Assembly (NCBI GenBank): GCA_023101505.1
Contig: LVZA01000001.1
Span: 1,736,001 to 1,800,000 of the forward strand
Direction: 5' to 3'
DNA: 64,000 nucleotides
From: Pasteurellaceae bacterium Pebbles2
GTDB taxonomy: Bacteria > Pseudomonadota > Gammaproteobacteria > Enterobacterales > Pasteurellaceae
This document shows, in pieces, positions 59,642 through 64,000 of this stretch. How positions within the stretch are numbered: the stretch's first letter is position 1; each line of letters begins with the position of its first letter. Position numbers and translations under genes: made by a program. The notes under the pieces are model-generated. The model was not told where the DNA came from. It saw only the letters and a program-made list of their open reading frames with translations, and ran no database searches.

Positions 59642-60799
59642 TTAATCTTCAGCTTGATAAACCAAGCCATTCTCTAATAAGAACCACGCTTTTACACCGT
59701 TACTGCGGCTGCTGATAATTCTAGCTGGCAGATTGATTTGGCTATGTTTTACGCCTTGTGAATTCACGACAGCGAGATGCTGATAGCTAATATCAGGTAG
59801 CCAAGCAGAATTGGCGGTGTTGGCAGCAAGATTCATTTCACGTGTACCGATGGCGTGATTGCTAAAGCCCGTGCCGAGCGATTTTGATTGCCCTACATTT
59901 GGATAGCTGTGCTGCAATAATTCCCCACGTAAATGTGGCATTTGCACCGTATAAATTTGATTATTCAATACAAAAGGCGAGAGCCAACGGTGGTCGGGTA
60001 GGCGTTCGCTTTCATATTTGATTGTAAATTTGCCATTTTCAACGGCAAGCACGGCAAGGCGTGCACCTGTACCTGAAATCACCGTAACTAATTGTTGTTT
60101 ACCATTCACACCCACACTTTGGAGTTCATTGGCTTCAAATACATTATCGCCAGATAAAATCATTGGCTCAGCAAGATCTTGCAAATTATGGCGTTCAACA
60201 TAATAAATGGCTTTGGCTTCCAAACTATCGCCTAAAATGCCGTGAGCATAGCTGCTATCAGGGCTGGCAAGTACGGCAATATGATCTTGATTTTGCAAAT
60301 TAACCAATAGTGGGCGACTGTCGGGAAGTAATTGCACATCATCACGTTGTGCTGAAATTTGAGTGCCTTCAATGCGAATCAGTTTTTGTTGCTTGTTCAC
60401 TGCGATGGTAGCAAAAGCAAGTTGTACCATTCCAGCCGATGGCGAAAGTGCAATATTCGTGTTTGTTAATTGCTGATTTTTGTTATTCCATTCGATGAAA
60501 TGACCTTGTGGATCAACACCAGCAATTCGCCCAAAACCGACTGAAATCAAGCTATTTGGTGAAAAGCCAGAGGTCAGTTTTTGCCAGTTTTGCTGATATT
60601 GCCACAATTCACCTTGCTTATTCACTGCAACTAAGCCAAGTTCTACGTCGGCGGCGATTTGTTTAATTTGTCCTACGGGATTTTGTGGCAAGGCGATAGG
60701 GGAGGCGACTTTGATTTCAGCCAATGAAAATGTGCTAAAGAAAAAAATCGCACAAAAAATACCGCACTTTGACAATGCTTTTTTTAACGAATGCAACAT
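59642..60799 (-). CDS. Exported protein of unknown function, possibly a beta-propeller
   Basis: A 385-residue protein with a signal peptide (M-L-H-S-L-K-K-A-L-S-K-C-G-I-F, then F-F-F-S-T-F-S-L-A). The mature part repeats short strand-turn units with D/N-x-Q-G motifs (V-N-K-Q-G-E-L-W-Q-Y, V-D-P-Q-G-H-F-I-E-W, V-N-K-Q-Q-K-L-I-R-I), which suggests beta-propeller blades. I do not recognise the family. Transcribed convergently with the glycosylation operon and in the same direction as der, upstream of it. Confidence 0.65.
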   Translation of the reverse strand: MLHSLKKALSKCGIFCAIFFFSTFSLAEIKVASPIALPQNPVGQIKQIAADVELGLVAVNKQGELWQYQQNWQKLTSGFSPNSLISVGFGRIAGVDPQGHFIEWNNKNQQLTNTNIALSPSAGMVQLAFATIAVNKQQKLIRIEGTQISAQRDDVQLLPDSRPLLVNLQNQDHIAVLASPDSSYAHGILGDSLEAKAIYYVERHNLQDLAEPMILSGDNVFEANELQSVGVNGKQQLVTVISGTGARLAVLAVENGKFTIKYESERLPDHRWLSPFVLNNQIYTVQMPHLRGELLQHSYPNVGQSKSLGTGFSNHAIGTREMNLAANTANSAWLPDISYQHLAVVNSQGVKHSQINLPARIISSRSNGVKAWFLLENGLVYQAED

Positions 60800-60867
60800 A
60801 ATAATTTCTCAGTGTTATAATGTGAATATGTGGCAAAAACTAGAATTGTTTTTACCACATATTTTAC

Positions 60868-62385
60868 TTAACGTTTTGATTTCTTAATGAATTTCATTAA
60901 ACGCTTACGTTTACGCAACTGGCTTGGTGTTAGCGTGTTACGTTTGCCAGCAAATGGATTATTGCCCTCTTGGAACAGCAAGCGAATTGGCGAGCCGATA
61001 ATTTTTAAGCTACGACGATAATAGTTAGAAAGATAACGTTTGTAGCTGTCGGCGAGCTTGTCCATTTGGTTGCCGTGAATTACGATAATCGGCGGATTGT
61101 AGCCGCCTGGGTGAGCATATTTTAATTTAATACGACGACCATTCGCCAACGGTGGTTGGTGTTCATCGGTTGCCATTTGTAAAATGCGAGTGAGTAGAGA
61201 AGTCGTCATTTTCTGCGTCGCACAAGCATAGGCTTCTTGCACCGATTCAAATAAATTGCCCACGCCGCTGCCGTGCAAGGCTGAAATAAAATGCACACGA
61301 GCGAAATCAATAAAATCTAAACGGCGATCTAATTCTGATTTCACCCGATCTTTGATTTCTTGATTTAAGCCGTCCCATTTGTTGACCACTATCACCAAAG
61401 AACGCCCAGCATTTAAAATAAAGCCAAGCAAGGATAAATCTTGATCGGAAATTCCTTCTCGAGCATCAATAGTGAGCAACACTACATTAGCATCTTGAAT
61501 CGCTTGTAAGGTCTTGATTACAGAGAATTTTTCAACTGTTAAATGCACTTTACCACGCTTACGTACGCCAGCGGTGTCGATGATAGTATAGTGCTGACCA
61601 TCACGTTCCATTGGAATATAAATGCTATCTCGAGTTGTGCCAGGTAAGTCATAAACCACCACACGATCTTCGCCTAAAATGCGGTTCGTCAAGGTCGATT
61701 TACCCACATTTGGGCGGCCCACGATAGCGATTTTAATATTTTTATCTTCGGGCTTTTGATCTTCTTCTAGTGCTTCATCTAAAAGTGTGGTGTCATTTTC
61801 ATCAGAAAAATCAAAGTCTTGCTCCCACTCATCGTGTTCATCAGAAACTTCGTTATTTTCCACCGCACTTTCATCTTGAGTAAATTGCTCAGCTAATGGG
61901 GCTAACACATCTTCCATTAATTGCGTTACGCCACGCCCTTGCGATGCAGCGATTTGAGCAATTTCGCCCAAGCCAAGTTGATAGAATTCAGCACAGTGTG
62001 AATCGGCATCAATACCGTCGGTTTTGTTGGCAACGACCACAGTCGTTTTGTTTTGACGTTGGCGCAAATAGTGGGCAATACCAATATCGGCCGGGGTTAA
62101 GCCTGCTCGAGCATCAACTAAAAATAACACTACATCGGCTTCTTCAATGGCGAGTAGCGATTGTTCCGCCATTTTTTCTTCCACGCCTTCTTCTGTGCCG
62201 TCGATACCGCCTGTATCGATCACTATAAAATCATAGCCTGAAATATTGGCTTGACCGTATTTGCGATCACGAGTTAAGCCTGGGAAGTCCGCCACTAACG
62301 CATCTCGAGTGCGAGTTAAGCGGTTGAATAGGGTTGATTTACCCACATTTGGGCGACCAACAAGGGCAACTACTGGTGTTGTCAT
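60868..62385 (-). CDS. der: Ribosome biogenesis GTPase Der (EngA)
   Basis: A 505-residue double GTPase for 50S assembly. Two G domains have P-loops G-R-P-N-V-G-K-S-T at residues 10-18 and 223-231, with N-K-T-D and N-K-W-D specificity motifs. A Glu/Asp-rich linker (about 168-215) separates them, and a C-terminal KH-like domain with a basic tail follows. The ATG at 62385 has GAGG upstream. Essential in most bacteria. Confidence 0.96.
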   Translation of the reverse strand: MTTPVVALVGRPNVGKSTLFNRLTRTRDALVADFPGLTRDRKYGQANISGYDFIVIDTGGIDGTEEGVEEKMAEQSLLAIEEADVVLFLVDARAGLTPADIGIAHYLRQRQNKTTVVVANKTDGIDADSHCAEFYQLGLGEIAQIAASQGRGVTQLMEDVLAPLAEQFTQDESAVENNEVSDEHDEWEQDFDFSDENDTTLLDEALEEDQKPEDKNIKIAIVGRPNVGKSTLTNRILGEDRVVVYDLPGTTRDSIYIPMERDGQHYTIIDTAGVRKRGKVHLTVEKFSVIKTLQAIQDANVVLLTIDAREGISDQDLSLLGFILNAGRSLVIVVNKWDGLNQEIKDRVKSELDRRLDFIDFARVHFISALHGSGVGNLFESVQEAYACATQKMTTSLLTRILQMATDEHQPPLANGRRIKLKYAHPGGYNPPIIVIHGNQMDKLADSYKRYLSNYYRRSLKIIGSPIRLLFQEGNNPFAGKRNTLTPSQLRKRKRLMKFIKKSKR

Positions 62386-62560
62386 AAAAACCTCGAAATT
62401 CACTGATGATATTTATGGGCGAAATTTATCGAGCTAAAATTCATCAAAAGAGTGCGTTTTTCCACGCACGAAATAATCGCATATTATAGCCGATTTTCTG
62501 TCAGATGAGAAATTGAAAGATTAGGTCGGGGCTGTGAATACACAGAAAATATAGCGAAGA

Positions 62561-62587
62561 AAAAAGGACGCTATAAAGCGTCCTTAA
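62561..62587 (-). terminator. Terminator of tRNA-Gly
   Basis: AAGGACGC and GCGTCCTT form an 8-bp stem around TATAAA, just 3' of the minus-strand tRNA with a T-run on that strand. Confidence 0.8.
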
Positions 62588-62593
62588 AGAATT

Positions 62594-62669
<76 letters not shown>

Positions 62670-62783
62670 AGATCGACATTGTGTCGAAAACAGGGCTTAT
62701 TATAAGAAGATTTTTGGCTTTAGCAAGTAGAAATTTAAATAAATTTTTTGATTGCCGAAAAAATATTCGTAAATAGCTGAATT

Positions 62784-63332
62784 TTAATCTAATTGAATAA
62801 AATGCTCACGATAATAAGCTAATTCCTTAATGCTTTCACGAATATCATCAAGGGCTAAATGCGTATTTTGCTTTTCAAAGCCTGCCAAAATTTCAGGTTT
62901 CCAGCGGCGAGCCAATTCTTTCAGCGTGCTCACATCTAAATGGCGATAGTGAAAATAGTCGGCTAAATCAGGCATATATTTGAATAAAAAGCGTTTATCT
63001 TGCGCAATGCTATTGCCACAAATCGGCGATTGCCCTTTACCAACCCATTTTTTGATGAAATCAATGGTTTGCAATTCTGCGGCACGTTCGGTTAATTTAC
63101 TGGCTTTTACTCGTTCCACCAAGCCGTTTGCGGTATGCGTTTTTATGCACCAATCGCTCATTTTGCTTAATAATTCATCAGATTGATGTACGGCAAGCAC
63201 AGGACCTTCCGCTAAAATATTGAGATTTTTATCGGTAATAATCGTCGCAATTTCAATAATACGTTCTTTTTCAGGATCTAAACCTGTCATTTCTAGGTCG
63301 ATCCAAATCAGATTTTCTTTATCTTGAGCCAT
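62784..63332 (-). CDS. orn: Oligoribonuclease
   Basis: A 182-residue DEDDh exonuclease that clears 2-5 nt RNA. Motifs: W-I-D-L-E-M-T-G-L (Asp/Glu), [11 protein letters not shown] (Asp), and [10 protein letters not shown] (His and Asp). Divergent from rsgA, the common orn-rsgA arrangement. Confidence 0.96.
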   Translation of the reverse strand: MAQDKENLIWIDLEMTGLDPEKERIIEIATIITDKNLNILAEGPVLAVHQSDELLSKMSDWCIKTHTANGLVERVKASKLTERAAELQTIDFIKKWVGKGQSPICGNSIAQDKRFLFKYMPDLADYFHYRHLDVSTLKELARRWKPEILAGFEKQNTHLALDDIRESIKELAYYREHFIQLD

Positions 63333-63412
63333 ATTTTCAGTATCCTATATATAATTTGTTTTATTGTAACGAAAAATGCGGTGAAAAACGACCGCACTTT
63401 AAGGAAATTCTG

Positions 63413-64000
63413 TTGGCAAAACAAAAATTAACTCAAAATCAGAAACGTCGCATTCATTCCAACAATGCCAAAGCCTTAGATCGTCATCGTCGTCAGGCGA
63501 GAAAAGACATTGATTGGCAAGAAGATATGTTGGGCGACACGCAAGATGGCGTAGTGGTTACTCGTTATTCAATGCACGCCGATGTGGAAAGTACCCAAGG
63601 CGAAATTTTTCGTTGTAATTTACGCCGCACGCTAAGTAGCGTGGTGGTGGGCGATCAGGTGGTTTGGCGAGCTGGACAAGAACAGTTGCAAGGGATTAGC
63701 GGCGTGATTGAAGCGGTGAAACCACGCAAAAATTCGTTGGCACGCCCTGATTATTACGACGGTTTAAAAGTGATGGCATCGAATATTGACCGCATTATCA
63801 TTGTGTCTGCCGTGTTGCCAACTTTGTCGCTAAACATTATCGACCGCTATTTAGTGATTTGCGAAACGGCGAATATTCCAGCGGTGATTGTGTTAAATAA
63901 GGTGGATTTGTTAAGTGATGAAGAACTTGCCAATGCCGAAGCGCAGCTGAAAATTTATCAAGATATTGGCTACGAAACCTTAATGATTTCGGCGCAAACG
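63413..64000 (+). CDS. rsgA: Small ribosomal subunit biogenesis GTPase RsgA (3' truncated by window end)
   Basis: The first 196 codons of RsgA (YjeQ/EngC), open to the window edge. The TTG at 63413 has AAGGAA upstream and gives the family N-terminus ([12 protein letters not shown]). The OB domain follows (S-M-H-A-D-V-E-S ... R-C-N-L-R-R-T), then the G4 motif N-K-V-D of the circularly permuted GTPase. The P-loop and zinc domain lie beyond the window. RsgA matures the 30S decoding centre. Confidence 0.93.
   Translation, partial: MAKQKLTQNQKRRIHSNNAKALDRHRRQARKDIDWQEDMLGDTQDGVVVTRYSMHADVESTQGEIFRCNLRRTLSSVVVGDQVVWRAGQEQLQGISGVIEAVKPRKNSLARPDYYDGLKVMASNIDRIIIVSAVLPTLSLNIIDRYLVICETANIPAVIVLNKVDLLSDEELANAEAQLKIYQDIGYETLMISAQT

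Overview
The window comes from a Haemophilus chromosome (H. influenzae / H. haemolyticus-like Pasteurellaceae). The base composition is AT-rich. The Hin-type DNA uptake sequence AAGTGCGGT, or its complement, occurs roughly fifty times, and many rho-independent terminators are built from two of them in inverted orientation. The protein set is that of a small-genome gammaproteobacterium: MltA, TcdA, His-rich ZnuA, RlmKL, FabI, LptFG, Der, OmpW, HolD. Nearly all genes are core housekeeping genes in short operons. There is no prophage, insertion sequence, rRNA operon or CRISPR array.

Layout. 0-2.7 kb: a RelE/ParE-like toxin-antitoxin pair and two tandem secreted Sel1-repeat proteins. 2.8-9.8 kb: argD, tRNA-fMet, mltA, tcdA, znuA, rlmKL. 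9.8-17.9 kb: a YdgA/DUF945 protein, metF, rnb, fabI, a Nif3/YbgI protein, tusE and a Bax-inhibitor-1 membrane protein. 18-24.2 kb: tRNA-Ser, a DUF1919 protein, ybaB-recR, aroA, hisC, serC, tmaR. 24.3-29.9 kb: tRNA-Leu, secG, topB, the yciC-yciB-yciA-yciI run, and ompW behind a perfect FNR box. 30-42.5 kb: recN, nadK, grpE, a small RelA/SpoT-like protein, pepA divergent from lptFG, proA, holD, a small membrane protein plus lipoprotein pair, rsmC and a nucleoside hydrolase. 42.5-47.8 kb: a four-gene ABC transporter operon of the AfuABC type (sugar-phosphate uptake) with two tandem binding proteins and a CRP box upstream. 48-52.5 kb: higBA, udk, dcd, an AsmA-like protein and sotB. 59.6-64 kb: an unknown exported protein, der, tRNA-Gly, orn and the start of rsgA.

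The most unusual region is 52.6-59.5 kb. It is a tight seven-gene operon, mostly with TAATG or longer overlaps. It encodes a GtrB-like membrane-anchored family 2 glycosyltransferase, an FAD oxidoreductase, a large polytopic GT-C-like membrane protein, an SDR-type NAD(P) protein, a xylose-isomerase-like TIM barrel, a four-helix SMR/EamA-like flippase candidate and a second family 2 glycosyltransferase. The first gene carries about 22 copies of the tetranucleotide AATC inside its reading frame, just after the first strand of the glycosyltransferase fold, and is in frame (ON) here. I read this as a phase-variable system that builds, tailors, flips and transfers a polyprenyl-phosphate-linked sugar onto a surface glycan. 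The layout and repeat are seen directly. The biochemistry is inferred from families. The acceptor is unknown.
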